Below, one piece after another: positions 9,061-19,573 of a DNA stretch of 64,000 nt. Origin of the DNA: an uncultured bacterium (GTDB lineage: Bacteria > Pseudomonadota > Alphaproteobacteria > Sphingomonadales > Sphingomonadaceae); the NCBI GenBank assembly GCA_942636505.2, contig CALOGB020000056.1:744001-808000 (forward strand), given 5' to 3'. The position numbers and the translations under genes were made by a program. Under the pieces are notes generated by a model. It was not told where the DNA came from and did not search any database. It saw only the letters and a list, made by a program, of their open reading frames with translations. How positions within the stretch are numbered: the stretch's first letter is position 1; every line of letters starts with the position of its first letter.

Positions 9061-9533
9061 TGCCGAAGCATTCGGAAACGCGCCATCTGCCCTATACGCC
9101 TGAGCAGATGTTCGACCTGGTGGCCGATGTCGGTCGTTATGCCGAGTTCCTGCCGTGGGTCAGCGCGATGCGCGTGCGCTCGAACAGCGAGACCGAGACG
9201 CTCGCCGACATGATCGTCGGCTTCAAGGGCCTGCGCGAGACGTTCACGTCGCGCGTGCAGAAGGTCCGGCCGAGCGAACTCAACGTCGATTACGTTGATG
9301 GCCCGCTCAAGTATCTGCGCAACGAATGGCACTTCCGCCCAGAGCCGCAGGGTTGCGCGGTCGACTTCACCGTCGACTTCGCGTTCAAGAACCGGATGTT
9401 CGAGATGATCGCCGGGCAAGTGTTCGGCGCTGCCCTGCGGAAAATGATCGGCGCGTTCGAGACCCGCGCCGCCGAACTCTACGGCGCCGAAGCGTCCGGC
9501 AGCAAGAGTTCAAGCGCGCACAACGCAGCCTGA
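9060..9533 (+). CDS. COQ10/RatA-type ubiquinone-binding START-domain protein
   Basis: The 157-residue protein has the polyketide-cyclase/START fold seen in COQ10 and RatA: an opening P-Y-T-P-E-Q-M-F-D-L-V-A-D-V followed by Y-x-E-F-L-P-W and a central G-P-x-K-Y-L-x-N-x-W segment. COQ10-type proteins bind ubiquinone and help respiratory electron transfer, which fits a partner of lipA. E. coli RatA was described as a toxin, but that role should not be assumed here. The start overlaps the lipA stop. The last 55 bp overlap the 3' end of convergent cinA, so the C-terminal Ser/Ala-rich tail is also cinA antisense. Confidence 0.88.
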   Translation: MPKHSETRHLPYTPEQMFDLVADVGRYAEFLPWVSAMRVRSNSETETLADMIVGFKGLRETFTSRVQKVRPSELNVDYVDGPLKYLRNEWHFRPEPQGCAVDFTVDFAFKNRMFEMIAGQVFGAALRKMIGAFETRAAELYGAEASGSKSSSAHNAA

Positions 9534-9994
9534 AGCCGGATGCCGCCACGGCCGAGATCGCCGAAATCTTTGCGATCGGCGTGGACGTCGGACGGGTCGC
9601 GACCCTTCTCGGCGCGACCGAACACCACGGTTCCGACTGGCTTCTTGAGCGAACCGCCACCGGGGCCCGCAACGCCCGTTATCGCCACGGCGATGTCAGC
9701 GCCCGACTGCTTGAGCGCGGCCTGCGCCATGCTCCACGCCACCGCGATTGAGACCGCGCCGAACGTTTCCAGCACGTCCGAGCTGATCTTCAGCACGCCG
9801 AGCTTGGCGGCGTTCGAATAGGTGACGAAGCCGACCTCGAACACGTCGGAGGACCCGGGAATTTCGGTCAGGGCGGCCGCGACGAGCCCGCCGGTGCAAC
9901 TCTCGGCGACCGCGACCCGGCGGCCGATCGCACGGTTCTGCTCGACCACCTTGCGTGCGGCGTCGACCAGTTCAGCGGGAAGGATCGTATCCAT
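9479..9994 (-). CDS. cinA: CinA C-terminal-domain amidohydrolase (PncC-like)
   Basis: The 171-residue protein is the stand-alone CinA C-terminal domain, which in characterised members deamidates nicotinamide mononucleotide in NAD recycling. Visible signatures are A-E-S-C-T-G-G-L near residue 31, the Y-S-N-x-x-K segment, and G-V-A-G-P-G-G-G-S. The N-terminal molybdopterin-like domain of full CinA is absent, which is common. The ATG overlaps the stop of the upstream secreted-protein gene (TGATG), making it the third gene of an ispDF operon. The 3' end overlaps the convergent gene by 55 bp. Confidence 0.93.
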   Translation of the reverse strand: MDTILPAELVDAARKVVEQNRAIGRRVAVAESCTGGLVAAALTEIPGSSDVFEVGFVTYSNAAKLGVLKISSDVLETFGAVSIAVAWSMAQAALKQSGADIAVAITGVAGPGGGSLKKPVGTVVFGRAEKGRDPSDVHADRKDFGDLGRGGIRLQAALCALELLLPDASAP

Positions 9995-10518
9995 CAGCGT
10001 GTCTCCACCGGGCAGAGCAGCATCGCCACCGCGGCGATATCACCGCTGCGCGACTTCTGGGATTTGAGGTACCGCAACGTCTCGACGACGATGCCCGCCG
10101 TGTTGCGCGGTGGCAAGGGCTGGAGCAGCGTCACCATCCGGTCGATCGTCCCGCAATCGCGCGTCGCGATCCGCCCGACGATCTGCGGCACCAGCAACGT
10201 CGTCAGCAGCGGTCGCGCAAACTCCGAATCGAGCATCGCGTCCACGGCAGGATCGCTGAGCTTGACGATCGCCGCGCGGGCCGCTGGCCAAGCCCGGTCG
10301 GACTCGACCTGATACCGGTCGATCAACGCACTTGACTGCGATCGGATGAGACTTCTGGCGGGAAGCTGCGCCGCACAGACGCGACCAGTTTCGCGGAGAA
10401 TGTCGGGCATCGCGACGAGCGTCAGCGATTCGGCCTCGGGCCCGGTGATGCAGCGCTGTTGCGCCACTGCCGGGCTTGCGAGGAGGGCGATCCCCGCAAG
10501 CGCTGCCGAGATCTTCAA
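9994..10518 (-). CDS. Small secreted protein of unknown function
   Basis: The 174-residue protein has an N-terminal signal peptide (M-K-I-S-A-A-L-A-G-I-A-L-L-A-S-P-A-V-A-Q), so it is probably periplasmic. I recognise no family; the mature part is mostly helical with four cysteines that could form two disulfides. I chose a TTG start at 10518: it begins the signal peptide and overlaps the ispDF stop as TTGA. The open frame extends further upstream, but only as Arg-rich shadow of ispDF. Its stop overlaps the cinA start (TGATG). Tight coupling on both sides suggests a constant place in this operon. Confidence 0.75.
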   Translation of the reverse strand: MKISAALAGIALLASPAVAQQRCITGPEAESLTLVAMPDILRETGRVCAAQLPARSLIRSQSSALIDRYQVESDRAWPAARAAIVKLSDPAVDAMLDSEFARPLLTTLLVPQIVGRIATRDCGTIDRMVTLLQPLPPRNTAGIVVETLRYLKSQKSRSGDIAAVAMLLCPVETR

Positions 10519-11663
10519 AGCGGCGATCCGGGCAAGCGAATGGTCGCAACCGCCTGCGCAGCAATGCCTTCGCTGCGCCCGGTGAAGCCGAGCCGTTCGG
10601 TCGTGGTCGCCTTGACGCTGACCCGGTCGAGCGTGAGCCCGAGCAGATCGGCGATCCGCGCGGTCATCGCCGCGCGGTGCGGGCCGATCTTCGGCGCCTC
10701 GCACATGATCGTCAGATCGACGAAATCGATCCGGCCACGCTTGTCGGCGATCAGCTTGGCGGCGTGCTGGAGGAACTGCGCGGAGTCGGCACCCTTCCAC
10801 TGCGGGTCGCTCGGCGGGAAATGGGTGCCGATATCGCCCGCCGCGATCGTCCCGAGCAGCGCATCGGTCAGCGCGTGGAGCGCGACGTCGGCGTCGCTAT
10901 GCCCCGACAGCCCCTTGTCGTGCGGGATCAGGACACCGCCGAGCCACAGCTCCTCGCCGGTTTCAAGACGGTGGACGTCGAACCCCATCGCGGTGCGGGT
11001 TTCGTAGGCGACACGCGCTTCGGCGGCCGCGAAATCTTCTGGGTGCGTGACTTTCTCGAGCATCGCCGAGCCCTGCACCAACGCGACGCCGACGCCAAGC
11101 CGTCGCACCATTTGCGCGTCGTCGGTCGCCTCTTCGTCCGCGGGCCAGACGGCATGCGCGGCGCGCAGTGCCTCCACGGCAAACGCCTGGGGAGTCTGCA
11201 CGCGGTTGAGGTCCGCGCGGGGCACGATGTCGCCGAGCAGGACGCCGCCGCGCGCCAACGTATCCGTCACCGGCAGCACCGGAATGGCCGCGTCCCTGGT
11301 CTTCAAGGCGGCAACGAGCGAATCGATGACCGCGTGCGACAGGAAGGGGCGGGCAGCATCGTGAATCAAGACGTGCGTCGCGTCGCCGACCGCCGCTATG
11401 CCGTTGGTAACCGACTCGCGCCGCGTCGGTCCGCCAACCACGATCACCGTGTTCCCCAATGCGGCGGTCGCCAAACCCTGCTGGCCCTCGGCGACGACGA
11501 CGATAGTCTCGCCGATTGCCGGATGCGTCGCGAACGCCTCATGGGAATAGGCGATCATTGGCCTGCCGGCGATCAGCGCGAACTGCTTGGGGACCGATCC
11601 GCCCGCGCGCACGCCGGTGCCGGCAGCGACGATGATCGCAACGATACGCTTTGCCTGTGTCAT
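10515..11663 (-). CDS. ispDF: Bifunctional IspD/IspF, MEP pathway of isoprenoid synthesis
   Basis: The 382-residue fusion joins 2-C-methyl-D-erythritol 4-phosphate cytidylyltransferase (IspD, about 1-220) to 2-C-methyl-D-erythritol 2,4-cyclodiphosphate synthase (IspF, about 224-382). The IspD part shows the nucleotide loop I-V-A-A-G-T-G-V-R-A-G-G and H-D-A-A-R-P-F. The IspF part shows the metal site G-F-D229-V-H231 and G-H-S-D-A-D. Fused IspDF is typical of alphaproteobacteria. It is divergent from dusB across about 90 bp and leads a three-gene overlapping operon. Confidence 0.96.
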   Translation of the reverse strand: MTQAKRIVAIIVAAGTGVRAGGSVPKQFALIAGRPMIAYSHEAFATHPAIGETIVVVAEGQQGLATAALGNTVIVVGGPTRRESVTNGIAAVGDATHVLIHDAARPFLSHAVIDSLVAALKTRDAAIPVLPVTDTLARGGVLLGDIVPRADLNRVQTPQAFAVEALRAAHAVWPADEEATDDAQMVRRLGVGVALVQGSAMLEKVTHPEDFAAAEARVAYETRTAMGFDVHRLETGEELWLGGVLIPHDKGLSGHSDADVALHALTDALLGTIAAGDIGTHFPPSDPQWKGADSAQFLQHAAKLIADKRGRIDFVDLTIMCEAPKIGPHRAAMTARIADLLGLTLDRVSVKATTTERLGFTGRSEGIAAQAVATIRLPGSPL

Positions 11664-11754
11664 CCTCGCGACCTAGCGCTTCGCTCCGGCCCTCGCCAGC
11701 CTTGCCTGAAACCGCAGGTTGAGGTAGAGGGATGCCTCTTTTTCAGGCACATCC

Positions 11755-12753
11755 ATGCGTAATCTATCCCCTATCCAGATCGGTCCCGTCCGGATTGAAA
11801 GCCCAGTCGTGCTCGCGCCGATGACCGGCGTCACCGACATGCCGTTCCGCACGCTGGTGCGACGCTATGGCTCGGGCCTCAACGTCACCGAGATGGTGGC
11901 CAGCCAGGCGGCGATCCGCGAGACGCGACAGTCGTTGCAGAAGGCGGCATGGGACCGGCTCGAGGAGCCGGTATCGATGCAGTTGATCGGCTGCACTCCC
12001 TACGAAATGGGCGAGGCGGCCAAACTCAGCCAGGATCGCGGCGCGGCGATCATCGACATCAACATGGGCTGCCCGGTGCGTAAGGTCGTCAACGGCGACG
12101 CGGGCTCGGCGCTGATGCGCGATACCAAGCTCGCCAGCGCGATCATCGAGGCGACGGTCAAGGCGGTCGACGTCCCCGTAACGCTGAAGATGCGGATGGG
12201 CTGGTGCCACGACAGCCTCAATGCCCCCGATCTCGCGCGGATCGCCGAAGATCTCGGCATCAAGCTGATCACCGTCCACGGCCGCACGCGCAACCAGATG
12301 TACAAGGGCAATGCCGACTGGGGCTTCGTGCGGAAGGTCAAGGATGCGGTCACAGTGCCGGTGATCGTCAACGGCGACATCTGCGGAATCGAGGACGCCG
12401 AGGCGGCAATGGACCAGTCCGGCGCCGATGGCCTGATGATCGGTCGCGGTTCCTATGGCCGCCCTTGGGTGCTCGGCCAGGTGATGGAGTGGTTCGCCAC
12501 CGGCCGTCGCATCGAAGATCCGTCGATCACCGAGCAATATGACGCGATTGCAGGCCATTACGAGGCGATGCTCGAGCATTACGGGATCGAGACCGGCGTC
12601 AACATGGCGCGCAAACATATCGGCTGGTACACCAAGGGGCTGCCCGGTTCGGCGGAGTTCCGCAACAAGGTGAACCAGGTGCCCGATCCCAAACAGGTCA
12701 AGGCGATGCTGGCCGAGTTCTACGCTCCCTGGCGCGACCTTGAAGCGGCCTGA
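11755..12753 (+). CDS. dusB: tRNA-dihydrouridine synthase B
   Basis: The 332-residue flavoenzyme reduces uridines in the tRNA D-loop. The TIM-barrel signatures are L-A-P-M-T-G-V-T-D at the N-terminus, the conserved D-I-N-M-G-C-P segment with the catalytic Cys, V-T-L-K-M-R-M-G and the flavin-binding N-G-D-I. It begins the classical alphaproteobacterial dusB-ntrB-ntrC-ntrY-ntrX cluster and overlaps ntrB by 14 bp under the TTG start chosen for that gene. Confidence 0.96.
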   Translation: MRNLSPIQIGPVRIESPVVLAPMTGVTDMPFRTLVRRYGSGLNVTEMVASQAAIRETRQSLQKAAWDRLEEPVSMQLIGCTPYEMGEAAKLSQDRGAAIIDINMGCPVRKVVNGDAGSALMRDTKLASAIIEATVKAVDVPVTLKMRMGWCHDSLNAPDLARIAEDLGIKLITVHGRTRNQMYKGNADWGFVRKVKDAVTVPVIVNGDICGIEDAEAAMDQSGADGLMIGRGSYGRPWVLGQVMEWFATGRRIEDPSITEQYDAIAGHYEAMLEHYGIETGVNMARKHIGWYTKGLPGSAEFRNKVNQVPDPKQVKAMLAEFYAPWRDLEAA

Positions 12754-13800
12754 TACGCCATCGCGCAATCGGCCTGGGTTCGCGGAACTCTTCGCCGCGC
12801 TGCCGGTGGCTGTGGTGGTCGTCGATCCCGACCACCGGGTCGCACATGCCAATGCGCTCGCCGAGCAACTGCTGAACCTGTCGGAACGGTTGATGATCGG
12901 ACAACCGCTCGATGCGATCATCCCGCCGCCCGACGATCCGCGTAACCGCGACGGTCATGGCCTCGCAGTTTATGATACCGAAATATCGACCGCGCGTGGC
13001 GTCAAGATCCGCGCCGATTTCGCCGAGACGCAAATTGCGGACTACCCCGGCTGGCGGGCGATCACCTTGCACGCATCCGCCACCTCACGGCGGCTCGGAC
13101 ATTCCGCGGATCGTGCCGCTGGAGCGAGGGCCGCGGTCGGTGCCGCGGCGATGCTCGCGCACGAAATCAAGAATCCGCTGTCCGGTATCCGCGGCGCGGC
13201 GCAACTGCTCGGTGCGGGCGAACTCACCACCTTGATCGTGACCGAAGTCGATCGCATCGCCGCGTTGATCGACCGCATGCAGGACTTCAGCGACACACGG
13301 CCCCTGCCGCTCGCCAGCGAGAACATCTATCCGCTGCTCGGTCACGCGCGCCGGCTTGCGCTCGCCGGGTTCGCACGCGGCATCACGATCGAGGAACGCT
13401 TCGATCCGTCACTCCCACCCGCGCAGATCAACCGCGATGCGCTGCTGCAGATCGTCATCAACCTGCTGAAGAATGCCCGCGAAGCCGTTCGAAACGAACG
13501 CGAACCGCGGATCGTGATGACTACTGCTTATCGGCACGGCATCACCGTGAGCTCGGCACCCGGCAAGCCGCGCCTGCCGCTGCCGATCGAGATCTGCATT
13601 TTCGACAACGGTCCCGGCGCCCCCGCCGACATCGCCGATCACTTGTTCGACCCGTTCGTATCGGGTCGTCGCGAAGGGCAGGGGCTCGGCCTGGCGCTGG
13701 TCGACAAGCTGACCCGCGACATGGGCGGCATCGTCCAATACGCCCGCGAAGGAACTCCCGAGATGACCGTCCTCCGCCTGTTGCTGCCAAGAGCTGCGTC

Positions 13801-13804
<4 letters not shown>
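12740..13804 (+). CDS. ntrB: Nitrogen-regulation sensor histidine kinase NtrB
   Basis: The 354-residue soluble kinase has an N-terminal PAS-like region (about 15-110), a HisKA dimerisation domain with the phospho-acceptor in M-L-A-H141-E-I-K-N-P-L-S-G, and a C-terminal ATPase domain with an N box ([10 protein letters not shown]) and G boxes (D-N-G-P-G, G-Q-G-L-G-L). It senses nitrogen status through PII and phosphorylates NtrC. The start is a TTG at 12740 inside the dusB 3' end; it is weakly supported and the true start could be slightly downstream. The stop overlaps ntrC as ATGA. Confidence 0.93.
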
Positions 13805-15258
<1,454 letters not shown>

Positions 15259-15310
15259 TTCTGTCATTATGTGGTTTCACGGCAACGGTTGACGTTGTAT
15301 CGGGGCAACG

Positions 15311-17548
15311 ATGATCGCTTCCGCGACGCTACCGATGGACGATGACGGGCCTGCACACCGGTTTGCCGTGACGCCTGCCGTCGAGGCGGTCGTGCTCGGC
15401 GTAGCGATCGCGATCGCCGTCACGAGCTACTTTATCATTACCGGCAGCGACGCGCCGCAGCGCCTGATCCCGCCACCCCTGGTAGCGCTGCTGCTGGTCG
15501 CGAACCTCGTGCCCGGAATCGCTCTCCTCATGTTGCTTGGGCGGCGTGTGGCCATGCGGCGTGCAGCGCGTTCGCCGGTCGGCGGTGGAGGTCGCCTTCA
15601 CGTTCGCCTCGTCGCTTTGTTCTCGATCGTCGCCGCAGTGCCGATGCTGCTCGTGACGATTTTCGCATCGCTGCTGTTCCAATACGGCGTTCAGTTCTGG
15701 TATTCCGATCAGGCGCGCGGGATGCTCGAGAATGCGACCGGGCTTGCCCAGTCGTCCTACGCACGCCAGCTCAACAGGTGGCAGGAAGCCACCGTGACGA
15801 TGGCAAGCGACATGTCTGCCTATCTTCGAGAGCGCTCGCTGCAGAGCCCTGATTTTTCCGGCTGGTTTCTCCAACAGGTCTATTTTCGCAGCCTCTCGGA
15901 AGCTGCGTTGTTTAAGCTGTCCCCTCAGCAGGGGATCCAGACGCTCGCGATTGTCAACCCGTACGAAATCGATTTTACGCGCCGTGTCACACCCTCGGCG
16001 ATCGCCGAGCTGAGGTCCGGCAAAAGCGCGGTCGTGGCGGTCACGGGCGATCGTATCCAGACGATCACGATGCTGCCGGGATCTGACGAGCTGTTTCTCT
16101 ATGCGGGCCGCGTCGAGGATACGAAATCACTCTCCGAACAGACCACGCGTGCGAACGACGTGCTGAAGAGTTATCGATCGCTTCTGGCCAGGGCGCGCAG
16201 TCTTCAGTTGCAGTTCAATGCGGCACTGTTGTTGATCTCGTTGCTGATCGTGGGGATTGCGGTGTGGATCGCGCTGGCGGTTGCGGATCGCCTCGTCCGG
16301 CCGGTTGGCGAGCTCGTCGACGCCGCGCGCCGCGTGGCAGCCGGCGACCTGACCGCGCGTGTCCCCGATCCGCGCAGCCGCGACGAGGTCGGCACGCTCG
16401 CCAACGCGTTCAACCAGATGACCGGGCAGCTGGAGGCGCAGAACACCGAACTCGTCACCGCCAACGGCCAGCTCGAAAGCCGTCGCGCACTGATCGAGGC
16501 GGTGATGGCGGGGGTTTCAGCAGGCGTCGTCGCAACCGGACGCGAGCGGACGATCACGATTGCGAACGATTCGGCGACGACGTTGCTCGGCACCGATACT
16601 GGCGGGTTGGTCGGACGGCGCCTGGTCGATGTCGCGCCTGAGCTCGACGCGATGCTAGATGGCGGCGACCGCGAGGCGATCGTCGAAGTCGGGCAGGGGA
16701 GCGAGGTCCGTACACTCGCCGTGCGGATCGCCCGGCCGGCTACCGGCCCGATCCTGACGTTCGACGACATCACGCAGCAGCTGCTCGATCAACGCCGCGC
16801 GGCATGGTCCGACGTCGCTCGCCGGATCGCACATGAGATCAAGAACCCGCTGACACCGATCCAGCTTGCGGCCGAGCGGCTTCAACGCCGCTATGGTGGC
16901 AAGATCGAGGCGCAGGACGGCACGTTCTCGCGATTGACCGACACGATCATTCGCCAGGTTGGCGATCTTCGTCGCATGGTCGATGAATTCTCCTCGTTCG
17001 CGCGGATGCCGAAGCCGGTGTTCCGCGAGGAATCGCTGGTCGATGCCGCGCGCCAGGCGCTGTTCCTGCATGAGGTCGCGCATCCCGCGATCAGCTTCCA
17101 GCTTGTACAGGACGATCCGGGTCTCACGCTGGTTTGCGACCGCCGCCAGATCGGTCAGGCGCTTACGAACATCGTCAAGAACGCGGTGGAAGCTATTGAA
17201 ACTCGCGGTGAACCCGGCGGATCGGTCACGATGACATTGACTAGCGATGCCAACACGGTCGGCATCGCAGTGGCGGACACCGGCATCGGGCTACCGGCGG
17301 AGCGGGACCGGATCGTCGAACCTTATGTAACGACCCGTGCCCGTGGCACAGGCCTCGGCCTTGCCATCGTCAAGAAGATCATCGAGGAGCATTGCGGCAC
17401 GATCGGCTTTTCCGATCGGCCGGGGGGCGGTACACTCGTCACCATGACCTTCGACGCCAAGGCGCTGGCCGCGCTCGACCAAGGGGCATCCGCATCCGAG
17501 TTGGCTGGGGAGGGCCGACTCGACACGATGACCCGCAACCGGACATGA
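15311..17548 (+). CDS. ntrY: Membrane sensor histidine kinase NtrY
   Basis: The 745-residue protein has several N-terminal membrane segments flanking a periplasmic part, a HAMP domain (about 335-390), a PAS domain (about 390-500), then HisKA with the phospho-acceptor in R-R-I-A-H508-E-I-K-N-P-L-T-P-I-Q and an ATPase domain ending near residue 715. NtrY pairs with NtrX in alphaproteobacteria and has been tied to nitrogen and redox or envelope sensing. It follows ntrC by 52 bp and precedes ntrX by 4 bp. Confidence 0.95.
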   Translation: MIASATLPMDDDGPAHRFAVTPAVEAVVLGVAIAIAVTSYFIITGSDAPQRLIPPPLVALLLVANLVPGIALLMLLGRRVAMRRAARSPVGGGGRLHVRLVALFSIVAAVPMLLVTIFASLLFQYGVQFWYSDQARGMLENATGLAQSSYARQLNRWQEATVTMASDMSAYLRERSLQSPDFSGWFLQQVYFRSLSEAALFKLSPQQGIQTLAIVNPYEIDFTRRVTPSAIAELRSGKSAVVAVTGDRIQTITMLPGSDELFLYAGRVEDTKSLSEQTTRANDVLKSYRSLLARARSLQLQFNAALLLISLLIVGIAVWIALAVADRLVRPVGELVDAARRVAAGDLTARVPDPRSRDEVGTLANAFNQMTGQLEAQNTELVTANGQLESRRALIEAVMAGVSAGVVATGRERTITIANDSATTLLGTDTGGLVGRRLVDVAPELDAMLDGGDREAIVEVGQGSEVRTLAVRIARPATGPILTFDDITQQLLDQRRAAWSDVARRIAHEIKNPLTPIQLAAERLQRRYGGKIEAQDGTFSRLTDTIIRQVGDLRRMVDEFSSFARMPKPVFREESLVDAARQALFLHEVAHPAISFQLVQDDPGLTLVCDRRQIGQALTNIVKNAVEAIETRGEPGGSVTMTLTSDANTVGIAVADTGIGLPAERDRIVEPYVTTRARGTGLGLAIVKKIIEEHCGTIGFSDRPGGGTLVTMTFDAKALAALDQGASASELAGEGRLDTMTRNRT

Positions 17549-17552
17549 TTTA

Positions 17553-18929
17553 ATGGCGCTCGATATTCTCGTCGTGGACGACGAACGTGACATTCGCGAA
17601 CTTGTGGCCGGCGTCCTGGAGGACGAAGGCTATGAGACCCGCGACGCTGGCGACAGCGACTCCGCGTTAGAGGCGATCGCAGCGCGGCGTCCGTCGCTGG
17701 TGCTGCTCGATGTGTGGCTGCAAGGCTCGCGTCTTGATGGGCTGGAACTGCTCGACGAGATCAAACGGCGCGATCCGTCGATCCCGGTGCTGGTGATTTC
17801 GGGGCACGGCAACCTTGATACCGCCGTCGCTGCGATCCGCCGCGGGGCGTCCGACTTCATCGAGAAGCCGTTCGAGGCCGAGCGGCTTTTGCTGATGGTA
17901 GCCCGCGCGACCGAGACCGAACGCCTTCGCCGCGAGGTCGCGACGCTGCGCGCCACGGTCGGCCGCGAAACCGACCTGACCGGCAGTTCGGGCTCGATCA
18001 ACGGCGTTCGCGCAACCTTGAAGCGGGTGGCGGCAACCGGCAGCCGGGTCCTCATCATGGGCGCGGCGGGGGTCGGCAAGGAAGTCGCCGCGCGCCTGCT
18101 ACACGGCTGGAGCCTGAGGACCGACGCGCCGTTCATCATCGTCAGCGCCGCGCGGATGACGCCCGAGCGCATGGACGAGGAACTGTTCGGCGTCGAGGAA
18201 GCGGGCGATCTCGTCCGTCCCGGACTGTTCGAACAGGCGCATGGCGGCACGTTGTTCCTCGACGAGATCGCCGACATGCCGATCGCGACGCAGGCCCGTA
18301 TCCTGCGCGCTCTGACTGACCAGAGCTTTACACGGGTAGGTGGTACGCGCGTCGTCAAGGTCGACGTTCGTGTCGTCTCCGCGACGGCCCGCGACCTCGT
18401 CTTCGAAATTGCCGAAGGACGGTTCCGCGAAGATCTGTATTACCGGCTTAACGTCGTACCGGTGATGATCCCGCCGCTGTCCGATCGCCGCGAGGACATC
18501 CCCGCGTTGGTCCAGCATTTCATCGCGCATTACGCGTCAGAGCGCCGGGTGCCGACGCCGGAAATCGCGCCGGATGCGATGGTTGCGTTGCAATCCTACG
18601 ACTGGCCGGGAAATGTCCGGCAGTTGCGCAACGTCGTCGAGCGCACGATCATTCTGGCGCCGGGAGACCGGATCGGGCGGATCGATCTCGACCTGTTGCC
18701 GGCCGAAGTTCTCGGCGACCAGGGCGATATCGGATCGGCCGGGTCCACTGCGATCATGGGCTCGCCGTTGCGGGAAGCGCGCGAGACGTTCGAGCGCGAA
18801 TATCTTCGGGTGCAGATCCGACGTTTCTCGGGAAATATCTCGCGGACGGCCAGCTTCATCGGCATGGAGCGTTCCGCGCTTCATCGAAAACTGAAGCTGC
18901 TTGGCATCACCGAAACCCGCGAGGAATAG
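17553..18929 (+). CDS. ntrX: Response regulator NtrX
   Basis: The 458-residue protein has a receiver domain (D53 in L-L-D-V), an AAA+ domain with a degenerate Walker A (G-A-A-G-V-G-K-E) and a C-terminal Fis-type helix-turn-helix. Where NtrC has the GAFTGA loop, NtrX reads E-E-A-G-D-L-V-R-P-G, so the sigma-54 contact loop is missing. This is a known feature of alphaproteobacterial NtrX and suggests it regulates sigma-70 promoters as activator or repressor. A hairpin follows its stop. Confidence 0.95.
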   Translation: MALDILVVDDERDIRELVAGVLEDEGYETRDAGDSDSALEAIAARRPSLVLLDVWLQGSRLDGLELLDEIKRRDPSIPVLVISGHGNLDTAVAAIRRGASDFIEKPFEAERLLLMVARATETERLRREVATLRATVGRETDLTGSSGSINGVRATLKRVAATGSRVLIMGAAGVGKEVAARLLHGWSLRTDAPFIIVSAARMTPERMDEELFGVEEAGDLVRPGLFEQAHGGTLFLDEIADMPIATQARILRALTDQSFTRVGGTRVVKVDVRVVSATARDLVFEIAEGRFREDLYYRLNVVPVMIPPLSDRREDIPALVQHFIAHYASERRVPTPEIAPDAMVALQSYDWPGNVRQLRNVVERTIILAPGDRIGRIDLDLLPAEVLGDQGDIGSAGSTAIMGSPLREARETFEREYLRVQIRRFSGNISRTASFIGMERSALHRKLKLLGITETREE

Positions 18930-18941
18930 ACGCCGTAATTT

Positions 18942-18970
18942 CGCCGCCCTCTGGATATAGCAGGGCGGCG
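18942..18970 (+). terminator. Hairpin after ntrX
   Basis: A perfect 9-bp G/C-rich stem (18942-18950 and 18962-18970) with an 11-nt loop begins 12 bases after the ntrX stop. It lacks a clear T-tract, so termination is inferred. It would separate the ntr operon from hfq, which then needs its own promoter. Confidence 0.5.
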
Positions 18971-18989
18971 ATCATAGATCAGTACCGCG

Positions 18990-19028
18990 CCCGGTAACCG
19001 GGTGCATCTCCGACGCCGGGAAACGGCG
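18990..19028 (+). promoter_or_regulatory. Two small hairpins in the hfq leader
   Basis: Upstream of hfq are two short inverted repeats: CCCGGT/ACCGGG at 18990-19002 and a stem around CGCCG/CGGCG at 19013-19028. They sit 42-80 bases before the TTG start and would fold in an mRNA leader. Some bacteria autoregulate Hfq through leader binding; that role here is only a suggestion. Confidence 0.35.
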
Positions 19029-19069
19029 CCTTGCGGGCAAAGTCCCGCCAAAAACAAAGGGTTATCCCA

Positions 19070-19573
19070 TTGGCAGATAAACCAGGCTCGCTTCAGGATC
19101 TGTTCCTGAACGCACTCCGGCGCTCCAAGACGCCGGTCACCATGTTCCTCGTCAAGGGCGTAAAGCTCCAGGGCATCGTTACATGGTTCGATAATTTTTC
19201 CGTCCTGCTGCGCCGCGATGGCCAGTCGCAGCTGATCTACAAGCATGCGATCTCGACGATCATGCCTGCTGGGCCCATGGACGTGTCGGCGATCGTCGAT
19301 GCGGTGGGAGAAAACCAGAAGAAGCATCCGCTGTTGCAGGATATCTTCCTCAACGCCGTGCGGAAATCCGAAGACAGCGTGACGATGTTCCTCATCAACG
19401 GCGTCATGCTGCAGGGCCAGATCGCAGGCTTCGATCTGTTTTGCATGCTGCTCCAGCGCGAAGGCATGGCACAACTCGTCTACAAGCACGCTGTCTCGAC
19501 GATTCAGCCGGCACGCCCGCTGAACCTTGCCGAAGAGCCCACTGACACGGATGAAACGGACGATGACGATTGA
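19070..19573 (+). CDS. hfq: RNA chaperone Hfq, two Sm domains fused in one chain
   Basis: The 167-residue protein contains two complete Hfq Sm domains, at residues 8-66 and 89-147, joined by a 22-residue linker. Both keep proximal-face residues: Q9/Q90, F43/F124 and the Y-K-H triplets 57-59 and 138-140. They differ at the lateral rim, R17-R18-S-K in copy 1 against R98-K99-S-E in copy 2. The tail (155-167) is strongly acidic, like the autoinhibitory tip of some Hfq proteins. The start is TTG at 19070 with AAAGG about 9 bases upstream; another in-frame TTG at 19031 is less likely. Three chains could form a pseudo-hexamer. It is TTGA-coupled to hflX, its usual partner. Confidence 0.93.
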   Translation: MADKPGSLQDLFLNALRRSKTPVTMFLVKGVKLQGIVTWFDNFSVLLRRDGQSQLIYKHAISTIMPAGPMDVSAIVDAVGENQKKHPLLQDIFLNAVRKSEDSVTMFLINGVMLQGQIAGFDLFCMLLQREGMAQLVYKHAVSTIQPARPLNLAEEPTDTDETDDDD

